Shown: piece by piece, positions 1-11,694 of the stretch | Layout: each line of letters starts with the position of its first letter | Position numbering within the stretch: position 1 is the first letter of the stretch | DNA from: Dipteronia dyeriana | Taxonomy: Eukaryota; Streptophyta; Magnoliopsida; Sapindales; Sapindaceae | Direction: 5' to 3' | Length of the DNA stretch: 64,000 nt | Assembly: GCA_032871835.1 (NCBI GenBank) | Contig: CM065297.1 | Coordinates: 59,941,253-60,005,252 of the forward strand | The notes under the pieces: model-generated | Told to the model about the DNA's origin: nothing | The model's input: only the letters and a program-made list of their open reading frames with translations | The model's database searches: none | Made by a program: the position numbers and the translations under genes

Positions 1-38
1 TTTTTGGTTATGGTTTTTTGTAATTGTGTTGCTTTCAG

Positions 39-3000
39 GACTTGTACTCAAACCTGGACAACCTTTCACTCATACAGCTGATGATACCAAAGGAAGGCTT
101 CACATTTCAGTTGTAACCTTTCAAATCTGGTTTAATATTTCCTTTTGGGGTTGTTATTAGTTGTTTCAGTTGATTCCTTTGCTTTGTCAATCATTTTTTT
201 TTTTACTGATTATAGTGGTTTTCGGATATGGGGTTGAATTGTAGTAACTTTTTATTTAAAATTTTGAGGTGGAGTTGAGGCTTTTCGAGATGGGGTTTTG
301 ATAATTTGGTTTACAATGGGTATTATCTTTATATTTTGTCAGGCAACGCTTGCAACGCTTGGGACTGGTACCGAGACCAAGAAAATTGTAGTTCAGTGTA
401 ATGTAGGAAACAAGAGTCCTGTTTTCCTGTGCTCTTTGTTTCCCCAGAAGTTCGAGACTTGTCAATTAAATTTGGAATTTGAGGAGGCCGATGATGTTGT
501 TTTCTCAGTTATCGGTCCTCTAAATGTTCACCTCACTGGTTACTTTTACGGTAGTGGTCGGAACCATAATATTAAAGATGAATCGTATCCTTATTTTTGT
601 TTGATGATTATTGTCTATTTCCTGTTTCCATTTAATGTTTTAGTATTGTATATCAGATAATAGAATCTTTTTCTAAAAATATTATGAAAATAATTTGTTT
701 GATCTGTTGAGAATAAATTGTAACAAATTGAGATAAAATGTTCAATATCAATAATAATGAAGTTTGCTCTAGCAATTGGGTCTGTTCTTAGACTAAACCA
801 TTATGGTCATCTTTTCATTAACTTTTGACAAAAAGAACTTGAATTTTACTTTTTTATCTTTTTATCTTTTTTGTTTTCGTAAGTTTCTAAGCAACTAATT
901 GAAGGATATGTTAAATTAAAGGAAAAAGGGAGATTAAAAATAATGCATTTGTGTATAAACTTTAGGTATGTGGTTTGTCTCGGTTTTCTCTTTAACTATA
1001 TTGGTTAGAGAATCCTTTGGAGAAGATATTGCAGATACAGAGACAGAAAGATCTACCCCTCGAAGTGATGATGACTATGATGGTAATGACAGTTTCATTG
1101 ATGATGGTGAGCCAAAGTTATTCCCACTTTCTCCTTTGTCTGATGATGGAGGTATGCTTAACATTTTATTTACTTTGTTGTTTGTTTACATGGTTGTTAA
1201 AGTTTAAGTTCATGATATCAGCTCCACAACCATGTCTAACTACCATTTAGAATATATCTCGCTGTAAATTGTTTGCCAATGATCATTATATATTATCTTG
1301 GTAAAATTACAATATTTCACAATTTTAGCTGCATCTTCTAGTTAGATGGCCTGAAAACTACAAGTAGATTTTATGATTATTGCCAATTTTATCGACCAGT
1401 AACCCTAAAAAGCATCTCTAAATGTAAAATGCCTATTTCAAATATAATAACAAGGTTAAATAAAATGGCATTGCTAGATTATGATATGACAACAGGAGAA
1501 TCTATACTAGAATTATATACCTATCATTATTCATAACTGATATTTACACATGGAATGGATTCAGAACCTCTACCTACTTGACTCATCTAAAATCTAGGTC
1601 GGTCTTTTTGAATGTGTCTATATGCTTACTGATTTATTCTCATTTGCTGCCTACAGTAGCTTATGGGTTTACTGCCTATTAAGTTCTCTTGTCATCAATT
1701 ATTCAATTTATTTGGTCAGGTTGTATGCATTCTATTTTCCGGTTGGGTTAATATGTTTTACCTGGTACAGATACAGTTTCAATCTCTCTTTCAAGCAATC
1801 TTTATTTAAAGGTGCTTGTTTCATTTTGCAGTAACTGACAAGACATTGAACAGAAAGAAAGCTAAGAAAGGGAAGGGCAGCCGCATACGACTTAGGAAGT
1901 ACAAATTGAGTGAATCTGACAATGACAGTGGTACACAACAACAAATGCTTGAAAATGGTACTGCCGCTGCTCTAGCATTGGACAGTGAAGATGAAGACGT
2001 GAACAGAAAGAAAGCTAAGAAAGGGAAGGGCAGCCACAGACGACTGAGGAAGTACAAATTGAGTGAGTCTGACAATGACAGTGGTACACAACAACAAATG
2101 CTTGAAAATGGTACTGCTGCTCTAGCATTGGACAGTGAAGATGAAGACATGTTGCATGTTTTCTCTCTCGGTAAGGCTGATCATACTACTAAGAACAGAA
2201 ACTTGGAAGTAGGAGAGAAGGCTATCGATGTAAATGAAGATGCCAATCTTGATATTAAAAGTGGAAATATTGAAGCAGAAGAGAAGGCTGACATTGAAAA
2301 TGGTGAGACCAAATTTGAAACACTTCAAAAAGATGTTGAGATCAAAACTGATGCTGTTGTCAGTGATGAGTCCGAAAGGTAACAATTTAACTAGTAGTTA
2401 TAGGAAAATTTACCCATCTATCAATTCTTGTCAGTACTTCTTTCTGTAAGCTAGTTTGTGGTTGTCTGTTAAGCAGCTAGAACATATTTGAAATTAAATT
2501 GATTTTTAAGGCCTACCTTATTTTATTTCAAAATGTTATAATTTCCATCTTTTGTTTTTTCTAAATACAGTATTAATGTTTGTGTAACTGTAAATTTTGG
2601 TGATATCTGATTCCTTTCTTTCCTGGACTCCTCTCTTCATTTTGTTTTCATTATTTTGATTATTAATGATATATTAGTAGAATTTGGTGGTATCTCATTT
2701 TTTATCCTTATTTTTTTAATCATGTTTTTTTTATATTCTCGTACAGGGGAGATGATCTGCAACATCTATCAGTTCCTTCCTTCAAAGTGGAAACAGAAAC
2801 TGGTGCAACACCAAAGAAGAAAAGGAAAGATCAGGCAAAAGGGAAAAATGGTCTTCAAGCTGACAGTTCTTACGGTAGCATTGAGTGCATGGTTATAAAA
2901 AATGATGAAACCTCTCGAGATAGGTTAAAGGCCCAGAACATAGGTCAGGACCTGCCGGTGGGAAATGAACAAAATCAGAAGCAAGCCAATGACAAGTCAG

Positions 3001-4387
3001 TAATATTTGGATTTTGATATATTTTTTCTTCTAATTTACGATAATAAGTTAGAGTAATGTTGATCAACATTCTTTTTTTATGCTCCTTGCAAAGCTTTGA
3101 AGCAAGAAACTAATTCTTTTATCTTTTTTTTTTTCCTTTTCTGATATACAACTGCAGGAAGGGTGCAGACCTGCCACCTTCTAGTCTAGTGGCACCAAAG
3201 AAGAGGCAAAAGAGAGAGCGAGAGCCGGAAGAGGAAGAGGAGAAAAGTTTTGAAGCTGACAGTTCTTACAGTGTTAACAATGAGGGTAAAAGCCAGCAAG
3301 TTGAGGTGAAGTCTGACATCATCGACAAGGATTTGCCAATGAGAATTGAGCAAGTTGAGAAGGAAGTTAATAATGAGTAAGTATTATTGGTTTCTTTTGA
3401 CATTTTGATTTTCTATTGTACAAACTGGCAGTTGCAGTTACTAATTAATTTGCTTGTGAAAGTCAACCTGAGGAGAAGGAGAAGGAGAAGAAGAAGAAGA
3501 AGAAGAAGAAACGAAGAATTCAGGAGGATGGGAAGGATATGAACATGGAAACGGATGAAAAGAACAGAAGTGTTGATAGCAAGCCATCTCAGCTTAGTAC
3601 CTTACCTGGTGGATTAGAAATTGAGGAGTTAGAAATAGGAAAACCATATGGCAAAGTAGCTGAATTTGGAAAAAAGGTAAATTTTTTAATCATATGTTGA
3701 TATTGTTATTTATTATTTAATATTCCTTTATGGGGTTTTTTGTCAAACCTGAGTTTAACTGATGAATATTGATATGATGAAAGAGGTCTTGGATCTCATA
3801 GTAGTTATTATGTTGCTTAAAATAGTTTGTTTTTGTTGCAGATCAGTATCCGTTATATTGGAAAGTTAAAGGAGAATGGACAAGAATTTAACTCAAATCT
3901 TGATAGCACTCGTCCATATAAGTTTTGCTTAGGTGTATAATATTATGTCAGTTTGCAAATATATGGTATATTTTTGTTATTTAAATTTTTTGTCTTTAAC
4001 TTTTGAATATGTTGTTGATTACAGGCGATGAAGATATTATTGACGGACTAAATATTGGTGTTGAAGGTATAAACTTTTATAATCGGTCAACCTCATTGAA
4101 TCACTCTATTTCTTAGTTGTATTCTTGTTGTAATGTCTGATTGATTTCTCAGGTATGCGAGTTGGTGATAAAAGAAGGCTGGTAATACCACCATCGATGG
4201 GGTATGTGATTGAATCTGTTGCAAGATGCAATATTGTGATTTCTTCCCAGCAACCAACCATGACATATATATATATATATTAAATTTGTGATGCAGTTAT
4301 GGGAGTGAAGGAGATGGTCTGAATGTGCCACCAAACTCATGGCTGATATATGATGTGGAATTGGTTAAAGTTTGTAGTTTAAAGTGA
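39..4387 (+). CDS. FKBP43: Nuclear FKBP-type peptidyl-prolyl isomerase, FKBP43/53 type (5' partial)
   Basis: Plant nuclear immunophilin: nucleoplasmin-like N domain, charged middle, C-terminal FKBP domain. Family members act as histone chaperones or chromatin-linked isomerases. Exons I can join in frame are 39-112 (or 109), 343-584, 1009-1151, 1832-2378, 2747-2995, 3158-3376, 3463-3676, 3842-3932, 4025-4066, 4153-4201 and 4297-4387, all with GT-AG borders. The start codon lies in an exon before the window. N domain shows [10 protein letters not shown] and LGTGTETKK; exon 3 reads [15 protein letters not shown], which I recall from FKBP43 proteins. The middle has long Lys runs (3480-3512) and PKKKRK at 2811-2828. 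The FKBP domain runs from [13 protein letters not shown] to [11 protein letters not shown]. About 650 codons are present, longer than the roughly 500 usual for the family, partly through an internal duplication. No stop or frameshift was seen. FKBP43 versus FKBP53 rests on memory of the family. Confidence 0.9.
1848..2150 (+). repeat. In-frame tandem duplication inside FKBP exon 4 (about 153 bp x 2)
   Basis: Two nearly identical units start at 1848 and 2001, a period of 153 bp, that is 51 codons. Each encodes a basic block ([10 protein letters not shown]), a [15 protein letters not shown] stretch and an acidic end (LDSEDED). The second unit lacks one Ala codon. The frame is kept, so the protein gains a second basic-acidic module. 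Confidence 0.93.
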
Positions 4388-4616
4388 AACGGTTTTTGTG
4401 TTTTTTATTCGGTACAAATGCTGGTCATATTTAAGGAAATTTTCATCATCTCAGTAAAGTTTTTAATATAATGATTATCTTTGCGTCATCAGTCACTAGT
4501 TTTACGTGAGATTGAATTGGATGAGATTAGTAACGTAGGATTAGACAAAAACAGTGGTGTTATGTGTTAAAAAGTGTAGTTTCAAATTGGATTAAATTAA
4601 CAAGTGATTAATAAAA

Positions 4617-5420
4617 GGGTTAATAGCACCTATACCCTTTCAATTTATAGTGTAGTAAAGTGTCCTTTGATTATTTTTTTTTAGCATTAAACGTTTTAAA
4701 CTTTCATTTATTATTAAAATCTGATAGAAAGTAAACGGATGTAAAAGGAAAATTATATTTATATACTCTGATTATATGAATAATTGTATTAAAATTAGAA
4801 AAATATAATAATATCATGTATATTTTAATTAATGTCTAAAAAAATAAAAGATAATAATATTTTTTAATAAATAAATAAAGAATAATATATATTATTATTA
4901 TTATAAACTTTAATAATAATAATAATAATAATAAATGTTAAAAAAATAATATAATAAGAAATTTGATGAAAACTTCTAGAAATTGTTCTGGAACAAGGTC
5001 AAATCTGGAATTTAATAATGTCAAAAAAAAATTGTACTTTAAAAATAGAAATTAAAAAAATTAAATATATATATATAATGTATTTAAATTAAATTTCATT
5101 TCTCTCTCCCACTAATTAAATAATAATTATTATTATCAAAAAATTAAATAATAATTAAATTTTAAAATAATAAAATGTTAATACAAATAAAAAAATAAAT
5201 TAAACAATTCTTTTAGGGCTCGTTTGACATACCGTATAGTATTGGATAATATTAGACTGGGATGTACCGGATGAGACTGGATTATCGTTGTGTTTGGTTT
5301 ATATTGTATTAGATTGGATTGTATTATTGTTGTGTTTGGTGATGTAATGTATTATAGTAGATTGTAATAAATTTTAAATTATTAAAAATTGTATATTAAA
5401 ATTAATATTAATTAATTAAT

Positions 5421-5465
<45 letters not shown>

Positions 5466-6188
5466 GTCCATATCTCTCACATTTCTCTCCTCTCACCGTC
5501 GCTTCACCGTTCCACCAAACCTAATGTCGCCTCTTTCTCTCCTCTCACCATCGCCACACCAGTCTTCGCCTTCTTCTCCTTCCACTGTCGTTGCCTTTGT
5601 CTTCGTCTCCTTCTACCGTAGCCTTCGTCTTTTTCTCTCTCTCTCTTCCCCTCTTCTGATGTGTGTGGACTAAAATGGTTTGGGTGTGGTTTAATGGTGG
5701 TTCTGGTGGTGGTTTGGTGTGGATGTTTCTAGATTTAGGTGGATGTGGTGGTGGTTTAGTCGTGGATTGGTTTGGGTGGTCATTTGGTTTAGGCGTAGAT
5801 GTGGTGACAGTGATTTGGTTTGGACGTAGATGTTTCTGGTTTTTGGAAAAAAATGATCTTGCCAAAATTGCTAATACGTAAATAATTAGTTTTTTATTTT
5901 ATATTTAGGCTTTTATAATATAAATTTCAACATTTATTAATATATTTTTTTTGGACATTAGTCAAACAGGTTAAACGGTATTTGTATGATATTGTTATGT
6001 TTTTCCATTTTTAATACAATTATTCATATAATCAAGGTATGTAAGTGTAATTTTCTCTTGGCATCCGTTTCAATTCCGTCAGCTTTTACCGATATATGAA
6101 AGTTCAAGGGGTTTAATACCAAGAAAAAAATTCAGGGGACATTTTACTACCACGCTAAAAGTTCAGGGGTCATTGGTGTTATTAACCC
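4617..6188. mobile_element. Non-autonomous MULE-type MITE with long TIRs and 9-bp TSD
   Basis: The ends are inverted copies (GGGTTAATA at the left, TATTAACCC at the right). Similarity continues inward for roughly 190 bp, for example the 'ttcatataatcaaggtat' type segments at 4765 and 6020. A perfect 9-bp duplication TTAATAAAA flanks it (4608-4616 and 6189-6197), the size known for Mutator-like elements. The 1572-bp interior is AT-rich, with a second repeat-like start (GGGCTCGTTTGACATACCG, 5217), an (AT)n run and a CT/GT-rich part (5460-5880). It holds no recognisable gene. Confidence 0.85.
5424..5462. repeat. (AT)n microsatellite
   Basis: Uninterrupted TA/AT dinucleotide run of about 38 bp inside the MITE, followed by a CT-rich stretch. 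Confidence 0.95.
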
Positions 6189-6393
6189 TTAATAAAAAGG
6201 TATAAACATACCCATTTTTTTAATAACATTCTATATTACTGAACTTTCCATAAACTAATTTACTTAAAAGGGCATCATTGTCCATATAAAGTAAAACCTA
6301 CATCATTTTATCTTAGAACCAAATATTCTCCAACTCAGAATAAGTTTTCACAGGTTAATGATAGAAACTCATTTAACAATTTTCAATTAATTG

Positions 6394-7316
6394 TTAAACT
6401 TCGTATACTGATGTTTGTGCCAAATCCTCGATTATCGCTCTAAACAAAGTTGTAAGTATCTCAACGTTCACATCGTATTTTCGTCACGGTAAGAGAAATT
6501 AATATGCTCAGCATTAGGTTGAATCAATCCCATTGATAAGGATGTGTATGGTGTAAATCCTGCAATATGAAAAGCAACAGAATCTTAGACCTTATTGACA
6601 TATTATTATAGCAGATATAGCACCCTCAACAATTACTACTTGAAAGTAAAAACTCAATCTTGTTTGGATTGGCAACAAAGTATCCTTCAAAAACCCAAAC
6701 AGAGGATACACTAATCAAAAACTACTACTACAACAACAACAACAAAAATGCAAATTTGCCCTCTAAATCAAATATAATCCCATTAACATTCAAAGCAATT
6801 ACATGTTATGAAATTAAGTACAAGATTGGTGAAAGAAAACAACAATTGATAATCATCACAAAGTCAAGAACATGAAACCCACAATAAACATATCATTTGA
6901 CAATAAACAAACTGTTAAAGACAAACAAAAAAAAATGAAGCACAAAAGTTCTTGAAAGACTTCAAGAAAAGAGCAACATTGTACTGACCAATATTCGGCA
7001 TCATCGCCGTTAACTTGCCACCGTCGTCTTCCACAACAGCCACAGTCACGGGCAAATTAACGTTGGAAAAAAAGTACAGATATCTGTACAGCATTACAAG
7101 ATCGAAACCAGCAACGTCACCCTCATGGCATAGGAAGTGATCGACTTCTGTAGAAGAGATTCGAAGAACAGCGATCGCGCAACGGTCCAGGATTGTGCCC
7201 AGCAGCGTTACTGCATCGATGGAGTTGATGCTGGTGGCTGTTTGTGCCAGGATCGTGAGCGGCGTCAGGGCTCTCTTCAGATCAATTGCTCTGCTGACCT
7301 CGAATTCTAACAACAT
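6394..7316 (-). pseudogene. Divergent PCNA-like sliding-clamp gene, two exons, one frameshift
   Basis: Exon 1 runs 7316 down to 6989 from an ATG. A GTCAGT donor follows, then a 429-bp intron and exon 2 from 6559 (acceptor ATTGCAG) to a TAA at 6394-6396. Exon 1 is colinear with the first PCNA domain: a short N-terminal strand, LKRALTPLTIL in place of the first helix, then STEVDHFLC..G..L......L....N at the same spacings as PCNA SEGFEHYRC..G..L......L....N, ending in VEDDGG. Exon 2 has AEHINFSYRDEN and, after a one-base loss near 6476, DVNVEIL...FRAIIEDL, matching the start of PCNA domain 2. The product would be about 165 residues against roughly 260 for PCNA, so it lacks most of domain 2. The PCNA assignment rests on residue spacing rather than high identity. 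A GA-rich tract lies just upstream (7325-7378). Confidence 0.6.
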
Positions 7317-7737
7317 GGTGGCGAGTGAGTGAAAAAGAGGAGAGAGAAAGAGAGAGATTAGAGAAGGAAGAAGAAAGAGTTAGTTACATATGGCAGGAAA
7401 GGTTGTTTGTGATATTGTCAAGGTGTGAAATGTTAGTTACAGCTCAACGGAGTTGGTGAATGGTTGGGCAGCTTCTAAATTTTTTTTTTCCCAATTTTTT
7501 ATGTTTGTTTTAGTTTATAAAACAATCAAAATCATGCTGTTGATTAAAAGATATTGATATTTATATTATAAAAAAAAATCGTTAAATAAAAAAGCTAGTT
7601 GATACTTGATAGGGAGAAAGTGTATTTGAAAATATAGGAATCATAGATATAAAACAATGCATGATTTGCCATAGATTATTTCACAGTATTAATTATCATG
7701 CAATAATAAAAGTAGGTGAGAGTTGCACAATGATAAG
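7317..7737. other. Upstream region of the PCNA-like gene, no gene seen
   Basis: GA-rich 5' leader (7325-7378), then AT-rich sequence. The stretch up to about 7440 resembles the segment next to the third PCNA-like copy (18480-18560), so promoter and gene were probably copied together. Confidence 0.5.
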
Positions 7738-7895
7738 AAGATCAAAAAGGGTCATAGCTCAGTTGATAGATCATAGATGAACGAGATTAAAACCTGAGTA
7801 AATGATTTTCAAGTCAACGATTCGAATCTTACCAATAGTAAAAAGATAAAAAAAAAAACATAATCTAATCTAGGTGGATACTGTCAAAAAAAAAT
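7738..7895 (+). mobile_element. tRNA-derived SINE
   Basis: It begins GGGTCATAGCTCAGTTGATAGA, which fits a tRNA-like head with an A box (TAGCTCAGTTGATAGA). GATTCGAATCTT follows about 55 bp later as a B box (pol III promoter pattern). A short body ends in an A run. Probable target duplication with one mismatch: AAGATCAAAAA before and AAGATCGAAAA after. It is too degenerate for a working tRNA. Confidence 0.75.
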
Positions 7896-8110
7896 TACAA
7901 GATCGAAAATAGAAAAATAAACATAATAAAATTTTATAATAATGATGGAAATGGAGATAATAAGATAACAAAACTAAACTAATAATAATCTAAATAAAGC
8001 TCTCAAAGGATTTGGAAAAGGAGGCTGAATCCATATCTTCCCTACATTATCGCGCCCTCCACCCACTCATAATCTTTAGATTTTTCTGGATTATCAAAAG
8101 GAGGTTGAAT

Positions 8111-8134
8111 ATATATATATATATATATATATAT
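8111..8134. repeat. (AT)n microsatellite
   Basis: AT dinucleotide run of about 24 bp immediately left of the small MITE. Confidence 0.9.
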
Positions 8135-8135
8135 G

Positions 8136-8391
8136 TTTTGCTAATCGGTGCTATTGCCTCATGAATTATATCCGAATTTTCACCTTATCCTATATATTTT
8201 TTTTCATCATTAAACCTCTTGAACTTTCATAAATTGACGATAGTTTACGGAATATACATAATTGCATAGGACAAAAATGGATACATATTGCCCATTTATG
8301 AAAGTTCAGGGGTTTAATGACAGAAAAAAAAAATATAGGATAAGGTGTAAATTTAGGCATAGTTCAAGGGATATCAGTGTCAATTAGCCAA
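8136..8391. mobile_element. Small MITE (about 255 bp), MULE-like TIRs
   Basis: The left end (TTTTGCTAATCGGTGCTAT) and the right end (GTGTCAATTAGCCAAAA) are imperfect inverted copies. The inner arms also pair (TTGAACTTTCATAAATTGAC against the 'tttatgaaagttcaggggttt' side). The end sequence resembles that of the larger MITE at 4617-6188. The target duplication is obscured by AT and A runs. Confidence 0.65.
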
Positions 8392-8482
8392 AAAAAAAAA
8401 ATCATAAACATGTCGTACCTTGCTCCTTATCTTAAAAAATGGAGGTAATGATGTATAAAGGATATTGTATTAAACTACTGGG

Positions 8483-9396
8483 TAGAAGTGACCACGATTT
8501 GGTTCCAACCACCGGTTCGAATAGAAATCATTACTATTCGAATCGAATTGGAACCAACAGGTTTCGATTTCGGTTCACGTTTTTTTGAAACGGGGGTGAA
8601 TTGGTTCTAGTAATTAATTAATATATTTTTTAAAAAAATAGAATAACCCAAAAACAAGTGGATATGTGGATCTCCACTACTCCACCTCCATCCAATGTTC
8701 CAATCATACATCTATGATCCACCACCACAAAGTACAAACCAAAAATTCGAATCGAATTGGAACCATTAAGGTTTCGATTTCGGTTCACGTTTTTTTGAAA
8801 CGGGGGTGAACTGGTTCTAGTAATTAATTAATATATTTTTTTAAAAAATAGAATAACCCAAAAACAAGTGGATATGTGGATCTCCACTACTCCACCTCCA
8901 TCCAATGTTCCAATCATACATCTATGATCCACCACCACAAGTACAAACCAAAAATCCACCACCACAAACTAGTCAAGCCCCCCCTCTCATCTCTCTATTT
9001 CTGTGTTAGTTTTAGCCATTTATGGGGAAAAAATAAGAATATATTTTAAAGAGATGGAAGAGATTGTGTTAGGAGAGAGAAGGAGTTGAAGTGTTGAAGG
9101 AAGAGATGTTTTGATATTGTTTTTTTTTTATTTGAATCTGGTTGGGAGGATTTAGTGGGGTGGTGATGGTGGTCGATTCACGATCACGGGGTGGTGGTGG
9201 TTGGAATTGTATTTATGGTGGTCGCCGCCGCCGAGATCGGGAGATTAACTAGGTTAAAAAAAATGTTCAAATTGGTTGGAATTGGAACCGGGAGAACCGA
9301 TCTCCCCCAGTTTCGATTCTAGTTCAGTTCCATTTTGATTCAGTTTCGATGAAACCGAAACCAAACCGAACCGAACCGGAACCGTGGTCACCTCTA
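8483..9396. mobile_element. Non-autonomous hAT element with 8-bp TSD
   Basis: The ends TAGAAGTGACCACG and CGTGGTCACCTCTA form the inverted repeat typical of hAT transposons (TAGNGGTGNNCACG type). Flanks CTACTGGG (8475-8482) and CTACCGGG (9397-9404) are an 8-bp duplication with one mismatch, the hAT size. The 914-bp interior has no transposase. It holds subterminal ggttc/gaaccg motifs and an internal tandem duplication. Confidence 0.85.
8541..8960. repeat. 209-bp tandem duplication inside the hAT element
   Basis: The segment beginning AATCGAATTGGAACCA recurs at 8541 and 8750 with few differences over about 205 bp, including the motif AAACGGGGGTGAA and a 'ccactactccacctcc' block. Confidence 0.92.
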
Positions 9397-9404
9397 CTAC
9401 CGGG

Positions 9405-9863
9405 TAGTTATAGAGATCCATTTTTATTTTATTTTTTAGTTTTTAACAGTTTGATTTTTTTTTTAAAAAAAAAAAATCTTGAACGAGCGTGAAATGTCTG
9501 GTGGAAGAGGGCAAGAGTCTGAAACAACTATTTTGTCATGAAATCCTACAAGTCTTGATCGAAATCCGACACCACCAAACAATTTATTGCCACTTGAAAT
9601 TCTGGATATAATACCACAAGATATTATTGACCTATAAAAAAATTAATCTAAAAAGCTCTAGTTGAATACCACCGAATTTATCTAACATATTAAAAAGCCT
9701 CAATCCAATTCACTCATTCCCTATTTGGAAAAGGAGTATAAGAAGATAACAAGGAGAAAACTTTCCTTCCTAAATAACCAATTCTCTGTTCACGGACTTG
9801 TTCTCTGACTTGTCTCGTTTTCTTGTTCTCTCACTCGTAACTCTAATTCAGTCAGTCTCAACC
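9405..9863. other. No recognised gene
   Basis: Starts with T- and A-rich runs. A short open stretch around 9490-9610 has no family I recognise. Ends in the 5' flank of a truncated PCNA-like exon. Confidence 0.4.
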
Positions 9864-9905
9864 ATGTTCGAATTCACTATCAACCGAGCCATCGATCTGA
9901 AGTAA
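9864..9905 (+). pseudogene. Truncated first exon of PCNA-like family (copy 2)
   Basis: ATG at 9864 encodes 13 residues, MFEFTINRAIDLK, then TAA. They match the first residues of the PCNA-like gene at 7316 (MLLEFEVSRAIDLK). A GTAAGG sequence at the break looks like a splice donor, but no continuing exon was found. Remnant, or an alternative first exon. Confidence 0.5.
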
Positions 9906-10636
9906 GGGCAGAGACAACTATAATTTTTATAAAAAAAATTATATATATATTCACCATTTTAGAATGGACCTCACATGTGACTTTTTTTTTCTTTATTATT
10001 TACTTTTCATTTTAATTTTTTATCAGTCTTTTCAATCTCCATCGTTTATCTTATTTTTAATTATGCCATTATATTTTTTTCCTATGCCATAATCAACGTT
10101 CTCTCTTTCTCCAACTATCTCTTCATCTTTTCAATTCATTTATTCTCTACAACACATTTCAAACTTTCAACTCCAACTCTATCTCGCTCTCCAACTCTCT
10201 TTTCATCTTCTTGACTTATTTTGTTTCTTTGCACATGGGTTTTGTTCTCCGGTGTTTCCTGAAGCTTCTGGTTAGGGTGGTGACAACCCACTCGCTGGCG
10301 ACGGTAACGCTTTCTCTGTCAAGCGACTTCTATCGACTGCGAGTCCTTGCAACGACTCCGCTTAGCTTGATTTTTCTGGCCAAACTGGCCATCCGATCGC
10401 CTAATGTGACCGATTTGACAGAAACGAGATGGTCGACGTCCGCCTAGCAAACACACCAACCTTTTACTGGTCAGGACGATCCTGATATAAGAGGTAAAGA
10501 CGTACAATTACATCCACACATTGTGTTTGAGTGTGAGTATTTATAATGTGGAGCTATGGGTCCACTGTGTATGTATGGTTGTGATTGAAGGTTATGATAT
10601 AATAAAACTCTGACACTCGTTGATATGAGAATTATT

Positions 10637-10688
<52 letters not shown>

Positions 10689-11694
10689 CTACCTGATAAT
10701 TCCATTTTCTAATTTTCTAATTAATGTTTGCAGCATATCCAGTTCCAATTTATGTTTTATGTTTCCAGCATTTCCAAAGTAATTATTTGTTTAATATCAG
10801 TGAGCATTAATGTTACTTTTCTCCTTAAAAAAAATATATCTGTCTATATAGTTCATCTGAGAAAATCTTCGGTGCTGCCATATCTTACCGGTTGTGCTGG
10901 TTGAAACTTGTAATACGTTCTTTTCAATCGAAGTAATTACCGATAACCTATCTGTCGTTTACTAATTTATACTTATAAACAATTTTATAAAATATTAATA
11001 CTCATCTTTCTTACCATTAGCATTGACCGTTATATTTAACCGATGATTTTATCAAAAAGCTGAAAAGATGAAACCATTCATGAATCCATGATAATTTTAA
11101 AATAGTAGTTTAACAAAAAAATTAAAAAAGTTATAAAATTAAACATCTTAAAAAAAAAATCTTAAAAAATTGGACTCCACCCATCCCAAACATCGACGGT
11201 GTAGATTTTTTTTTTAAAAAAAAGGGAAAAAAACAGTAATTAATGGATGGAATCCAGCTGGATCTCCATAGTCAACCTCATTATGATTTTGATTTCGATC
11301 AAATAATAATAATAATAATAACTAATTATTAGCATCTTCGCTTCACCCTCATCTCCCCAACAATCCCACCATCATCATCAATCTTCTCAACATTTCCAGA
11401 TTTTTTTTTTCTTTCAAAAACAAATTTCACAGAATCTAATAACAAAAAACAAATCCACCTACAAACAAAAGTCAAATAATCAAACAACTAATAATAAAAA
11501 AAGAGTTGAAGACCTTAAAATTTGAAGATCCATATGAAAAGTTGAAGATCTGCTCCAAATGGAGATAACGTTATCTCCCTCAACCTCCAAACGTTTTTGC
11601 TCCAGATGGGGCAGCGCACCATCTGGGTCTGTCGCCCCAGTTCCGTTTCCCTCGAAAACGTCGTTCAGTGGCAAGACGAAGCTCAGATCTTAGG
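9906..11694. other. AT-rich intergenic DNA without a recognised gene
   Basis: Contains CT-rich leader-like stretches (10090-10210), a GC-richer open stretch at 10211-10447 with no family match, an (AT)n run at 10639-10686, poly-A/T tracts at 11140-11230 and (AAT)n at 11305-11320. The last part (11240-11690) looks like the 5' flank of the augmin fragment. Confidence 0.5.
10639..10686. repeat. (AT)n microsatellite
   Basis: Uninterrupted AT dinucleotide run of about 48 bp. Confidence 0.95.

Noticed and set aside
5421..5881. Open frames on both strands after the (AT)n run
   Set aside because: Low-complexity CT/GT sequence inside the MITE; products are repeats of Ile-Tyr or Gly-Trp-Val without family match.
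6394..7316. HUS1-type checkpoint clamp instead of PCNA
   Set aside because: Spacing of the H, C, G, L and N positions and the DDG motif fit PCNA domain 1 better than my memory of HUS1; not fully excluded without a profile search.
7738..7895. A working tRNA gene
   Set aside because: Acceptor and anticodon stems cannot be formed over the segment; the A-rich tail and flanking repeat point to a SINE.
9480..9620. Kinase-like or other coding remnant
   Set aside because: A single open stretch of about 40 codons without motif or splice sites; no basis for a call.
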